Assembly: GCF_003605435.1 (NCBI RefSeq)
Contig: NZ_QXQB01000002.1
Span: 496,001 to 560,000, forward strand
Direction: 5' to 3'
Length of the DNA stretch: 64,000 nucleotides
Source of the DNA: Paenibacillus pinisoli
GTDB lineage: Bacteria > Bacillota > Bacilli > Paenibacillales > Paenibacillaceae
Each line of letters starts with the position of its first letter. The stretch's first letter is position 1. A model generated the notes under the pieces. The model made no database searches and was not told where the DNA came from. It was given only the letters and a program-made list of their open reading frames with translations. A program made the translations under genes and the position numbers. Shown here in pieces: positions 36,716 through 44,906 of the stretch.

Positions 36716-37987
36716 ATGGCTGAATTCGCAAGAAGCATGCCTGAGCACCGTCCCCTTCAACCTGCGCCGAAGGAAGCAGGCCTCTGGCGCAATCGCACTT
36801 TCCGGACGGTATTCGCCAGCTACAGTCTGTCGCTGCTCGGCAATACCTTTCACAGCATTGCGCTGAACCTGTGGGTGCTCCAGACGACGGGCAGCGCTAA
36901 GCTGATGTCGCTAGTTCTCATTACGCATTTGGTCATTAGCATGCTCTTCGGCTCCATCGCCGGTACGGTGGCCGACCGCGTCAATCGCCGCCAGCTTATG
37001 ATTGCCGCCGACTTGTTCCGCTTTCTCATCGTGGGAGGAATCGCGCTGTGCATGGCGCTGCCCGATACTCCGTTCTTTCTCATTCTGGCGCTGACCGCCA
37101 TCGTCGCTCTGGCCGGCGCATTCCGGGGTCCTGCCTTCCAGGCCTCCCTAATCGAGATAGTCGGCAAATCCGGCGTATCCGGGGCGGTGGCTGCCATTAG
37201 CGTCTCAGACAATCTGATCCGCATTGCAGGATATGCCGCTGGCGGCACCGCAGTAGCCCTGTTCGGAGGCGTCTTTGCCGTGGCGCTCGATGCGTCTACC
37301 TTCCTCGTGTCCGGGATGCTGCTCCTGTTCGCAGGGCGATTCCCATATGCAGCACCAGAGCGGCAAGAGAGGGAGAAAACCTCGTTCCGGGCCGACTTCG
37401 CCGAAGGCTTCCGTGTCGTCTGGAACAATCGTTTTGTCCGCGGAGCCGTCATGCTGCTGCCGCTGGTCATGTTCTTCTTTTTATCGACGTTTATGCTGAT
37501 TCAAGTCATGGCCGTGCAAGTATGGCAAGCATCGCCGCTCATATTCGGGCTGCTTGAGGCCTGCATTCCGCTTGGCTACGTCGTCGGCTCAATCATCATT
37601 ATGAGATTCGACAATCGTCTACGCCATCGCGGCAAGCTCGCTCTAATCAGCATTGTACTTATGGGGCCGCTCTTTACCGCCATATCGTTCATCGGCTCCG
37701 CCGCTCCGGCGCTGCCCTTGATCGGCTTAGTCGGCGTGCTGTTCTCCTTCAGCACAACGATTCTGTTCATCTTGATCAGAGTCGCCGTGGCCCCCTCCCT
37801 GCAAGGCCGCGTATTCGGCCTGCTCGGCACGCTGACGAGCGTCGCTCCGCCTGTCGGGCTTGCCGTATTCTCCGCATTGTCCGACCAATTCGGACCTGCT
37901 GTTATTATGACTTACAGCGGCATAGCCATGCTGATTGCAGGGACTGCCGCCTTTATCGGGCTGCGCTCCATGCGGGAGTACAACTAG
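36716..37987 (+). CDS. MFS transporter, MefA/MFS_3-like
   Basis: 423-residue major facilitator with about twelve helices. The N-terminal FRTVFASYSLSLLGNTFHSIALNLWVLQTTGS and the loop GTVADRVNRRQLMIAADLFRF (motif A region) place it with macrolide-efflux-like MFS proteins. The substrate is unknown. A strong AAGGAGG precedes the ATG. Operator O2 shared with the upstream LacI gene implies joint control, so the true substrate may be the regulator's ligand rather than a drug. Confidence 0.88.
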   Translation: MAEFARSMPEHRPLQPAPKEAGLWRNRTFRTVFASYSLSLLGNTFHSIALNLWVLQTTGSAKLMSLVLITHLVISMLFGSIAGTVADRVNRRQLMIAADLFRFLIVGGIALCMALPDTPFFLILALTAIVALAGAFRGPAFQASLIEIVGKSGVSGAVAAISVSDNLIRIAGYAAGGTAVALFGGVFAVALDASTFLVSGMLLLFAGRFPYAAPERQEREKTSFRADFAEGFRVVWNNRFVRGAVMLLPLVMFFFLSTFMLIQVMAVQVWQASPLIFGLLEACIPLGYVVGSIIIMRFDNRLRHRGKLALISIVLMGPLFTAISFIGSAAPALPLIGLVGVLFSFSTTILFILIRVAVAPSLQGRVFGLLGTLTSVAPPVGLAVFSALSDQFGPAVIMTYSGIAMLIAGTAAFIGLRSMREYN

Positions 37988-38096
37988 CTTTAACTAGGGC
38001 TAAAGCGGGTTATGGGTGTACGCTGCGGCTCCATGATCAGGAGCGATTCAAGAATTACGAGCAACGGCCGCAGCTATCTGTAAGCTGCTAGAACAA

Positions 38097-38128
38097 AAGA
38101 GCATTCCCGCTTAATCGGGAATGCTCTT
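38097..38128. terminator. Bidirectional terminator MFS gene / mal operon
   Basis: 13-bp perfect stem AAGAGCATTCCCG/CGGGAATGCTCTT with T-rich sequence on both sides; it ends both convergent units. Confidence 0.88.
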
Positions 38129-38130
38129 CT

Positions 38131-39783
38131 TTATTTCAATATGGCTGTGCTGTAAGGAGGCAGCGTCAGTGCCGTGCCATCAAGCTTCGCATCGACTGCG
38201 GTGCTGCGGGCAAGCTGCGTGAATGCTCCATACGATTCCGATGGAGCCAGCTCTGCCGCCTGCGTCTCGCCCGACAGATTGTGAACGACGAGCACCCGCT
38301 CCGCCTTCGTCACGCGGACGAAGGCGCTCAGCTTGCCGCCTGCCGTGTCAAGCTTATACTCTCCAATCGTGCCGTCGCGAAGGGCCGCCTCTTCATTCCG
38401 CCAGCCGATCAGCGTCCGGTAATGTTCCAGAAGCGAGCCGTCCTGCCCAAGCTGGGCCTCGACAGATCCTTCGCCCGCTTCCTTATTATGCTTGGATGCA
38501 ATCCAGGTTGTCTGCCCTTCTCCGCCTGCCGGACTGCGATGCCACAGCATCGGCTCGCGGATATATTCATCCGGCTTCACGCCTTGCATGCCGATCTCTT
38601 CTCCGTAATAGAGATATGGCGTTCCAGGCAGCGTAAGCAGCAGAGCCGCCGCCATCTTCGCATGATCGGTAATGCCGCGAAGCTCGCTCATGACGCGATT
38701 CTGGTCATGATTGCTCAGGAACGGCGCATCGACGAATGTGCCGCCCGAAGACTTCTCATAGACTTTGTATGCGCGCTCCAGCGAGAAGGCAAGGTCAGGG
38801 TCGCTTTCATTCCTTGCCGCCCCGATCAACTTGTCGGCCAGATCGAAGTGGAAGGCGGAATCCAGCGCCTGATCGAAGTATGGCGCGATAATCGCAAGCG
38901 AATCCCACACCTCACCGATCAAGTAAGCATCCGGGTTCACTTCGTTCATGCCCGCCCGGAATTCCTGCCACCACTTCTTGTTGGCCGCCTGCACCCCCGG
39001 AGAGCCCGCCGTCGACTTAAAGTCGCCGTAGATATGCTTGGCCGCATCCAGCCGGAAGCCGTCAAGCCCTTGCTTCAGCCAATACTGTCCGATCTTGATC
39101 ATCTCTTCGCGTACCTTCGGCTCATCGAAGTTCAGATCCGGCATGCCGCCCCAGAAGATGCCCAGATAACGCAAGCTGCCGTAGCTGTGCCAAGGATTGC
39201 CGTCCACCGCGCCGTCCGTCTGCAGCTTGTCGCCAGCTTCAGCGAACGAATACCAGCCCCGATACGGGCTATTCGCATCCGCAAGCGCCTCCTTGAACCA
39301 AGGATGCTCGCTGCTCGTGTGATTCACGACAAGGTCCATAATGACCTTAATATCCCGCTTATGAGCCTCGTCAAGCAGCCGCAACAGATCGTCCAGCTTG
39401 CCGTATTCCGGGTTAATCGCATAATAGTCGGTTACATCATAGCCATGGTAGCTAGGCGACTCGTTGATCGGCATCAGCCAGATGCCTCCGATGCCCAGCT
39501 CCTTCAAGTAATCAAGCTTTGCCGTCACGCCGTTCAAGTCTCCGATTCCGTCTCCGTCCGTATCATAGAATGACCGGACGAAGATTTCATAGTAGACGCG
39601 CGACGGCTGCTCATCGACATCATAGCTTGCCGGCGCTGCCGACGGCGGCTTATTGTCATTGGAAGGCGGATTCGGCGATTCGCCCGAATTAGCATTGTTA
39701 GGGCTTGCACAGCCTGTCAGAAGCGCCGTGACAAGCAGAATGAGAAGACTTGCGGTCTGAAGCTTTCTCCCATGATGCTTCAT
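38131..39783 (-). CDS. Alpha-amylase family (GH13) lipoprotein
   Basis: 550-residue surface enzyme: signal peptide with lipobox LLTGC (Cys25), Asn/Ser/Pro linker to about residue 55, then a GH13 barrel (YYEIFVRSFYDTDGDGIGDLNG, calcium-site VVNHTSSEHPWF) with Asp246 in GFRLDAAKH, Glu291 in GEVWD and Asp360 in FLSNHDQNR. It should hydrolyse starch or maltodextrins next to the MalE receptor. Last gene of malE-malF-malG-amylase, 4 bases after malG. Confidence 0.94.
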   Translation of the reverse strand: MKHHGRKLQTASLLILLVTALLTGCASPNNANSGESPNPPSNDNKPPSAAPASYDVDEQPSRVYYEIFVRSFYDTDGDGIGDLNGVTAKLDYLKELGIGGIWLMPINESPSYHGYDVTDYYAINPEYGKLDDLLRLLDEAHKRDIKVIMDLVVNHTSSEHPWFKEALADANSPYRGWYSFAEAGDKLQTDGAVDGNPWHSYGSLRYLGIFWGGMPDLNFDEPKVREEMIKIGQYWLKQGLDGFRLDAAKHIYGDFKSTAGSPGVQAANKKWWQEFRAGMNEVNPDAYLIGEVWDSLAIIAPYFDQALDSAFHFDLADKLIGAARNESDPDLAFSLERAYKVYEKSSGGTFVDAPFLSNHDQNRVMSELRGITDHAKMAAALLLTLPGTPYLYYGEEIGMQGVKPDEYIREPMLWHRSPAGGEGQTTWIASKHNKEAGEGSVEAQLGQDGSLLEHYRTLIGWRNEEAALRDGTIGEYKLDTAGGKLSAFVRVTKAERVLVVHNLSGETQAAELAPSESYGAFTQLARSTAVDAKLDGTALTLPPYSTAILK

Positions 39784-39787
39784 TCGA

Positions 39788-40633
39788 TTATCCCTTCGAT
39801 GCGCCGGAAGTCAGGCCCTGCACCAGGAAGCGCTGCAGGAAGACGAACAGCAGCGTAATCGGAATGGCGATCAGCACGGCGCCGGCTGCGAACAGCGTGA
39901 AGTTGCTGTTTTGATACGAGTTGACCAGATCCCACATGCCTACAGCCAGCGTCCAGTTCTCCTTGCTCCGCAAGACAAGACGGGCGAAGATAAAGTCTAC
40001 CCATGCGCCAGTGAACGTCGTCAGCGCGACATACGTCAGCATCGGCTTCGACAGCGGAAGCATGATTTTCAGGAATACTTGCAGATGCGTCGCTCCGTCA
40101 ATGCGTGCAGCTTCATCAAGGCTGCGCGGAATGGTGTCGTAGAAGCCTTTCACCACAAAGCCGCCAAGAACGGATCCTGCCGAGTACACGAGAATAAGCG
40201 CCGCATGCGTATCTAGCAGGTTCAATTGCAGCAATACGATAAAGATCGCGATCATGCTCATGAAGCCCGGGAACATGCCAAGAATTAGCATCATCGTGAG
40301 CGACGTCTTTCTTCCGCGGAAGCGGAATCTGGACAATGCGTACATCGACAGCGTCACCAGAATCGTCGAGAAGATCATCGACAGCGTGGCGATTTTCAGC
40401 GTGTTGAGATACCACACGCCGTATTTGAAGCTTTGATTCGTGAACAGTTCTTTATAATGATCCAGCGTAAAACGCTCCGGTATGAACGTCGGGCTGAACA
40501 AGCTTGTTCCGGGTCGCAGCGAGGAGAGCAAGACCCATACAGCCGGGTACAATGCGCAGACCGCAATCAAGCTGAGAATGATATAGCTTACGGTCAGACG
40601 TAGCGTAGATGCAGATTTCTGTCCCATTTTCAT
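39788..40633 (-). CDS. malG: Maltodextrin ABC transporter permease MalG
   Basis: 281-residue CUT1 permease with the EAA loop SLDEAARIDGATHLQVFLKIMLPLSKP and MalG-type C-terminus FLVQGLTSGASKG. The start overlaps the malF stop by four bases (ATGA). Partner of MalF; ATPase absent from the operon. Confidence 0.95.
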   Translation of the reverse strand: MKMGQKSASTLRLTVSYIILSLIAVCALYPAVWVLLSSLRPGTSLFSPTFIPERFTLDHYKELFTNQSFKYGVWYLNTLKIATLSMIFSTILVTLSMYALSRFRFRGRKTSLTMMLILGMFPGFMSMIAIFIVLLQLNLLDTHAALILVYSAGSVLGGFVVKGFYDTIPRSLDEAARIDGATHLQVFLKIMLPLSKPMLTYVALTTFTGAWVDFIFARLVLRSKENWTLAVGMWDLVNSYQNSNFTLFAAGAVLIAIPITLLFVFLQRFLVQGLTSGASKG

Positions 40634-41943
40634 TGGATCATGTCCTCCTCTTTGTACGATTTCGTACGGCGATAGCTCCAGATCGACAGCGATGCGATAA
40701 GCAGGAAGATAATAATGCCGATCGCCGCAGACATATTGAACTGGCTATTGTTCAGCGTCAGCTTATAGAGCCACGTGACGAGCAAGTCGGTGCTGCCGGC
40801 AAACTGATAGTCGCCCTTGACCGGATCGCCGTTCGTAAGCAGGAAGATAACGTTGAAGTTATTGATATTGCCTGCGAATTGCGTGATCAGAATCGGAGCC
40901 GTAGAGAATAGAATGAACGGCAGCGTAATAATTCTGAACTTCTGGAAGTTCGTCGCGCCGTCTACGTCGGCCGCTTCGTACAGATCCTTCGGAATCGCCG
41001 TCAGGATACCCATTATAAGCACCATCGACACCGGGATGCCGACCCACATGTTAACCATGATAACCGTTACCTTCGCCCAGAACGGATCGGTCAGCCATGG
41101 CAGCTTGCCAAGTCCGAAGTAGCTCAGGTATTGGTTGATCGGGCCGAATTGCCCGTTGAACAGGTTGCGCATAACCAGCAAAGAGATCAGCTGTGGAATG
41201 GCATAAGGCAGAATGAAAATCGTGCGCCACATTTTTTTGAAGCGAACGCCTTTGGATTCAACCAGCAATGCGACAAGGATGCCGCCAAAATATGTTGTAA
41301 CCGTTGCGATAACCGCCCAGATAATCGTCCATGAGAATACGCCGAAAAACGTTTTGCTCCATGTTTTGAGCGTTAGCAGGTTTTTGAATGTGTCAAAGCC
41401 TACCCAGTCCACCAAGGATTTCGGCGGAATATGATTAGGCGACGCATAGTTGGTGAACGCTAGCAGGATCATGAAGATGATCGGCATGATCGTGAAGAAC
41501 AGCACGCCGATTACAGGGATGGAGAGCATAAGATACGGGAATTTCTTGTCCATCATATGCGCCCATGATTGCTTGATATTCGCAGGCTTCTCCCCGTTGT
41601 CCCTCAGCATTCCCGTACGATATGCGTCGCGAATATTCATAATGTAGATGATGAGGAAAATAAATAGAGCGAAAATTGTAATTAGACCGCTAATTAATAA
41701 GTAGATGGAATGGTCGCCTTCCACCCGGACCATAACCTTGCCGACCTTTTGCAAACCTTGCGTTTTCTCGCCGAGGGTCCAGACCCCCCAAATTGCTTTG
41801 CCTAGATTAGGAATAAAGTAGAATAGAGCTGCCGCTTCGACAGCTATTAATAACAAGCCTTTTACAATCTGGCGGTTATACAGTTGGCCGAGTCCCATAA
41901 AGAGAACTGACAAAGTAGCCGCAATGCCGCGATGACGATTCAT
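40630..41943 (-). CDS. malF: Maltodextrin ABC transporter permease MalF
   Basis: 437-residue permease. An N-terminal extension carries two extra helices and a small loop (HRGIAATLSVLFMGLGQLYNRQ, LITIFALFIFLIIYIM) as in Firmicute MdxF; the core has six helices and the EAA loop LYEAADVDGATNFQKFRIITLPFI. ATG 41943 is favoured since GGAAGGGAG lies upstream, against an ATG eight codons earlier without a site. Confidence 0.94.
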   Translation of the reverse strand: MNRHRGIAATLSVLFMGLGQLYNRQIVKGLLLIAVEAAALFYFIPNLGKAIWGVWTLGEKTQGLQKVGKVMVRVEGDHSIYLLISGLITIFALFIFLIIYIMNIRDAYRTGMLRDNGEKPANIKQSWAHMMDKKFPYLMLSIPVIGVLFFTIMPIIFMILLAFTNYASPNHIPPKSLVDWVGFDTFKNLLTLKTWSKTFFGVFSWTIIWAVIATVTTYFGGILVALLVESKGVRFKKMWRTIFILPYAIPQLISLLVMRNLFNGQFGPINQYLSYFGLGKLPWLTDPFWAKVTVIMVNMWVGIPVSMVLIMGILTAIPKDLYEAADVDGATNFQKFRIITLPFILFSTAPILITQFAGNINNFNVIFLLTNGDPVKGDYQFAGSTDLLVTWLYKLTLNNSQFNMSAAIGIIIFLLIASLSIWSYRRTKSYKEEDMIQ

Positions 41944-41977
41944 ACCGCCTGGCTCCCTTCCTTTCATGTAGACATCG

Positions 41978-42008
41978 GTTCACCCGCCGAATGGATCGAC
42001 GGGTGAAC
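41978..42008 (-). other. Intercistronic hairpin malE-malF
   Basis: GTTCACCCG/CGGGTGAAC 9-bp perfect stem, no T-run; same position as the hairpin behind the other sugar-binding protein gene. Confidence 0.7.
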
Positions 42009-42025
42009 GCGATGCTTCATTTGTC

Positions 42026-43342
42026 TTATTGAGCTGCCGCGCCATTGTTGGCGTCTTTGATTTGCTGCACAGCGTTGTCAAGTGCGTCCTTCGCGTTCTT
42101 GCCGGAGTTCCACACATCGGAGAACGCCGCCGCGATCGGGCTCCATACATTGCCCATCTCAGGGATGGAAGGCATTGGAGTGGATTGCTCGAACTGCTGC
42201 AGGAAGCCTTTTACGATTTCATCGCTTTGTACGCTTGGATCAGCAGCCGCATCTTTGTTAGCTGGAAGTGCGCCAGTAATTTCGAAGTCCTTCAGCTGGG
42301 CTTCTTTCGTCGATGCGTAGCGAGCGAACAGGCGCGCTGCGTTCGGATATTCAGAGAAGCTATTGACATACCATGCCTTGATGCCGGAGAAGGAAGATGC
42401 CGGCTGGCCATTGATGCTAGGCAGCGGAGCTACGCCGAAGTCGATGCCGGCATCTTTGTATTCCTTGATTGTCCAAGGACCGTTAATGTCCAATGCCAGT
42501 GTGCCGCCCATGAACAGGCCTTTTTTGATGTCGTATGTGACATCGCCGGAGTTCATTGGAAGAATATTTTTCAGGGAACCGTAGAACTCAAGGCCTTTAA
42601 CTGCGCCTTCGTTGTTCAGACCGATGTCGTCTTTGTTTTGGCCGTTGTCGCCGTATACATAGCCGCCTGTCGAGATGAACGGGTAGTTGAAGTAGAAGTT
42701 GCCTACTTCCCACATCAGAGCGAATTTGTTTGCTTTTGGATCATTGTATGTTTTTGCGAATTCTACAACTTCTTCAAATGTTTTTGGCGCTTCAGGGATC
42801 AGCGCTTTGTTGTAGAACAATGCGTATGTCTCAACGGAACGCGGGTATCCGTACAACACGCCGTCATAGGATACAGCGTTGATTGCCAGCTCGGAGTTCT
42901 CAGCACGGGATTGCTCCTCATAGAAGTCGTTTGGCAATACCAGGCCGGCCGATACCGCTTTGCCCAGGTTGTCATGAGGGAACAGGACTACGTCAGCGCC
43001 AAGGCCTGCAGGACCGTCGGAGATCAGCTTGCCGACTTGATCGGCAGCGCCAAGCTCTTCGAACTTCACTTCAATGCCGTATTTCTCAGTAAATTCTTTT
43101 GCGATTGCTTCAACGAATGGACGCTCTTCTTTGGATTCCCATACCAGCAGCTTCGCGCCTGGCTCCGGAGTAATCTCTTCTCCGTCTTCTTCGCCGCCTG
43201 CGTTATTCGAAGGTGTGTTTGTAGCCGTGTTGCCCGGAGTGTTCGTGCTTGTGTTGCCCTCATTGCCTCCTTTATTCCCATTGCCGCATGCAGCAACGAC
43301 GAACAAAGCAACGATCAGCGTCATGACAAACCATTTTTTCAT
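42026..43342 (-). CDS. malE: Maltodextrin-binding lipoprotein MalE
   Basis: 438-residue binding protein with signal peptide MKKWFVMTLIVALFVVAAC (lipobox Cys19), Asn/Gly/Thr linker, and MalE-family blocks: KLLVWESKEERPFVEAIAKEFTEKYG, LGADVVLFPHDNLGKAVSAGLVLP, YPRSVETYALFYNK, and LALDINGPWTIKEYKDAGIDFGVAPLP. The W and Y stacking residues of maltose-binding proteins are in place. First gene of the operon, with LacI-type operators upstream. Confidence 0.95.
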   Translation of the reverse strand: MKKWFVMTLIVALFVVAACGNGNKGGNEGNTSTNTPGNTATNTPSNNAGGEEDGEEITPEPGAKLLVWESKEERPFVEAIAKEFTEKYGIEVKFEELGAADQVGKLISDGPAGLGADVVLFPHDNLGKAVSAGLVLPNDFYEEQSRAENSELAINAVSYDGVLYGYPRSVETYALFYNKALIPEAPKTFEEVVEFAKTYNDPKANKFALMWEVGNFYFNYPFISTGGYVYGDNGQNKDDIGLNNEGAVKGLEFYGSLKNILPMNSGDVTYDIKKGLFMGGTLALDINGPWTIKEYKDAGIDFGVAPLPSINGQPASSFSGIKAWYVNSFSEYPNAARLFARYASTKEAQLKDFEITGALPANKDAAADPSVQSDEIVKGFLQQFEQSTPMPSIPEMGNVWSPIAAAFSDVWNSGKNAKDALDNAVQQIKDANNGAAAQ

Positions 43343-43873
43343 TCTAATGATCCCCTTCCCAAATATGTGGATATGATCGAATGAATTCGCTTTCTCTTTG
43401 TTACGGCTTCAAACGTTCATACCCATAAAATGCGATATTTCCCTGCATCTTATGCGATTCGTCATGCTGTTCAGCCTGAGAGGCGCCGCGGTGCGGCAAT
43501 GCCGGCCTTCTCTGCTGCGTGCAACATGCGCAAACGTTTGTACACTTTTCTCAAAAAATGGCGAGTTTCAATGCTCTTTAGGATTGAAATCGCTTATTTT
43601 TCGAAAATGGGACTTTTGAAAGCGTTCTATTCGTGTATTCAATATACTACATGCCATGTCATTTGTTAAAACGTTTGCACAGTTCATTTTAATTCAACTT
43701 CACGGGGAACGCTTTGTTTTTCTCACTATTTCTCTCACTAGCTCAGTTTTTCGTCATTTGTTAAAGCAGTCGCCAAGATATATATTTACATATGAGCAAA
43801 AGTTGCATTAGGATGAACATAATATTCATTATTAGCGCAGTCAATTAAGGTTGCTCGAGTGGGGGCTCGCACG
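43343..43873. promoter_or_regulatory. malE-malR divergent control region
   Basis: About 530 bases without a gene. CAAACGTTTG lies at 43531-43540 (extended GCGCAAACGTTTGTAC) and TAAAACGTTTGCAC at 43667-43680; CAAACGTT also occurs at 43410. These fit the MalR-type LacI operator of Firmicutes. Two partial cre sites (12 of 14) are TGAAATCGCTTATT at 43585 and TGAAAGCGTTCTAT at 43617. No convincing -35/-10 pair was found. Confidence 0.6.
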
Positions 43874-44902
43874 ATGGTTACAATTAAAGACATAGCGAAG
43901 GCCGCGGGAGTATCGCCTTCCACGGTGTCGAGGGTGGTCTCGAACCATCCGCGAATCAGTAAAGCTACATCTGCTAAAGTTAAAAAAATTATGGATGAGA
44001 TGGGCTACCATCCGAATCTGATGGCAAAAAGCCTGGTGTCCAAAACGACACGTACGCTTGCGATCATGCTGCCGCGTCCGGCCGAGGAGCTGTTCCAGGA
44101 CTTCTTCTTCGGGGAGCTTTTGCGCGGTATACTGACGCAGTCCACAAGAGCGGGATATGACATGCTGCTTGCAGCCGCCACTTCTCCGCAGGATGAGAAC
44201 GAAACGATCTCCCGTCTTGTTCTTGGCCGCAGAGTCGATGGCGTTATTTTGTTATCCGCCAGAACGAATGACCCGCTCATCGATATATTGAACAACCATA
44301 ACTTCCCTACTGTCCTGATCGGGCGTTCGGAAGGCCATCAGAATATTCTGTCTGTGGACAATGACAATGAACAAGCAGCCTACGATGCGACCCAACATAT
44401 GATTATCCAAGGCCATGAGCGTATCGGCTTCGTCAGCGGACCGCCGAATTTGACGGTATCCCATGACCGGATGTCCGGCTACCGGAGAGCGATGCGCGAG
44501 GCGGGGCTGACCATGCGCTCCGAATGGATCGTGGAAGGCGAGTTCCTGCAGCAGAGCGGGTACCGCGCCATGTCCTTCATGATGAGCTTGCCGGAGCGTC
44601 CAAGCGGACTTGTCGTCATCGACGATGTCGTCGGCTTCGGCGTGCTTAGAGGGCTTAATGAGCTTGGCTACACCGTTCCGGATGACATCAGCCTCGTCAG
44701 CTTTAACAATATCGCATTATCCGAGCTTGCCACGCCGCCGATCAGCTCCATTGACATCGGCACCTATCAATTGGGATACACGGCCTCCCAACTGCTTATC
44801 CGCCGTATCATGGACGAAAATATTCATCAACCTCGCATGATCATTCCGCACAGGCTGATCGTACGCGATTCCTCCATACAAGCCGTAAACAAAAGGAGCT
44901 AA
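43874..44902 (+). CDS. malR: LacI family maltose regulator
   Basis: 342 residues: HTH MVTIKDIAKAAGVSPSTVSRVV, hinge with NPNLMAKSLVSKTT-type sequence (here HPNLMAKSL), and a sugar-binding core ending with the dimer segment ISSIDIGTYQLGYTASQLLIRRI. Its place between the malEFG operon and GH15 gene, and the operators in the shared region, make maltose/maltodextrin control very likely. ATG 43874 has GGGGG 9 bases upstream; a second ATG frame start at 43859 is less likely. Confidence 0.92.
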   Translation: MVTIKDIAKAAGVSPSTVSRVVSNHPRISKATSAKVKKIMDEMGYHPNLMAKSLVSKTTRTLAIMLPRPAEELFQDFFFGELLRGILTQSTRAGYDMLLAAATSPQDENETISRLVLGRRVDGVILLSARTNDPLIDILNNHNFPTVLIGRSEGHQNILSVDNDNEQAAYDATQHMIIQGHERIGFVSGPPNLTVSHDRMSGYRRAMREAGLTMRSEWIVEGEFLQQSGYRAMSFMMSLPERPSGLVVIDDVVGFGVLRGLNELGYTVPDDISLVSFNNIALSELATPPISSIDIGTYQLGYTASQLLIRRIMDENIHQPRMIIPHRLIVRDSSIQAVNKRS

Positions 44903-44906
44903 ATTT

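Noticed and set aside
38281-39573. 430-codon frame antisense to the alpha-amylase lipoprotein gene
   Set aside because: Shadow of the real gene; no ribosome site.
42029-43384. 451-codon frame antisense to malE
   Set aside because: malE has a signal peptide and family motifs; the antisense product has none.
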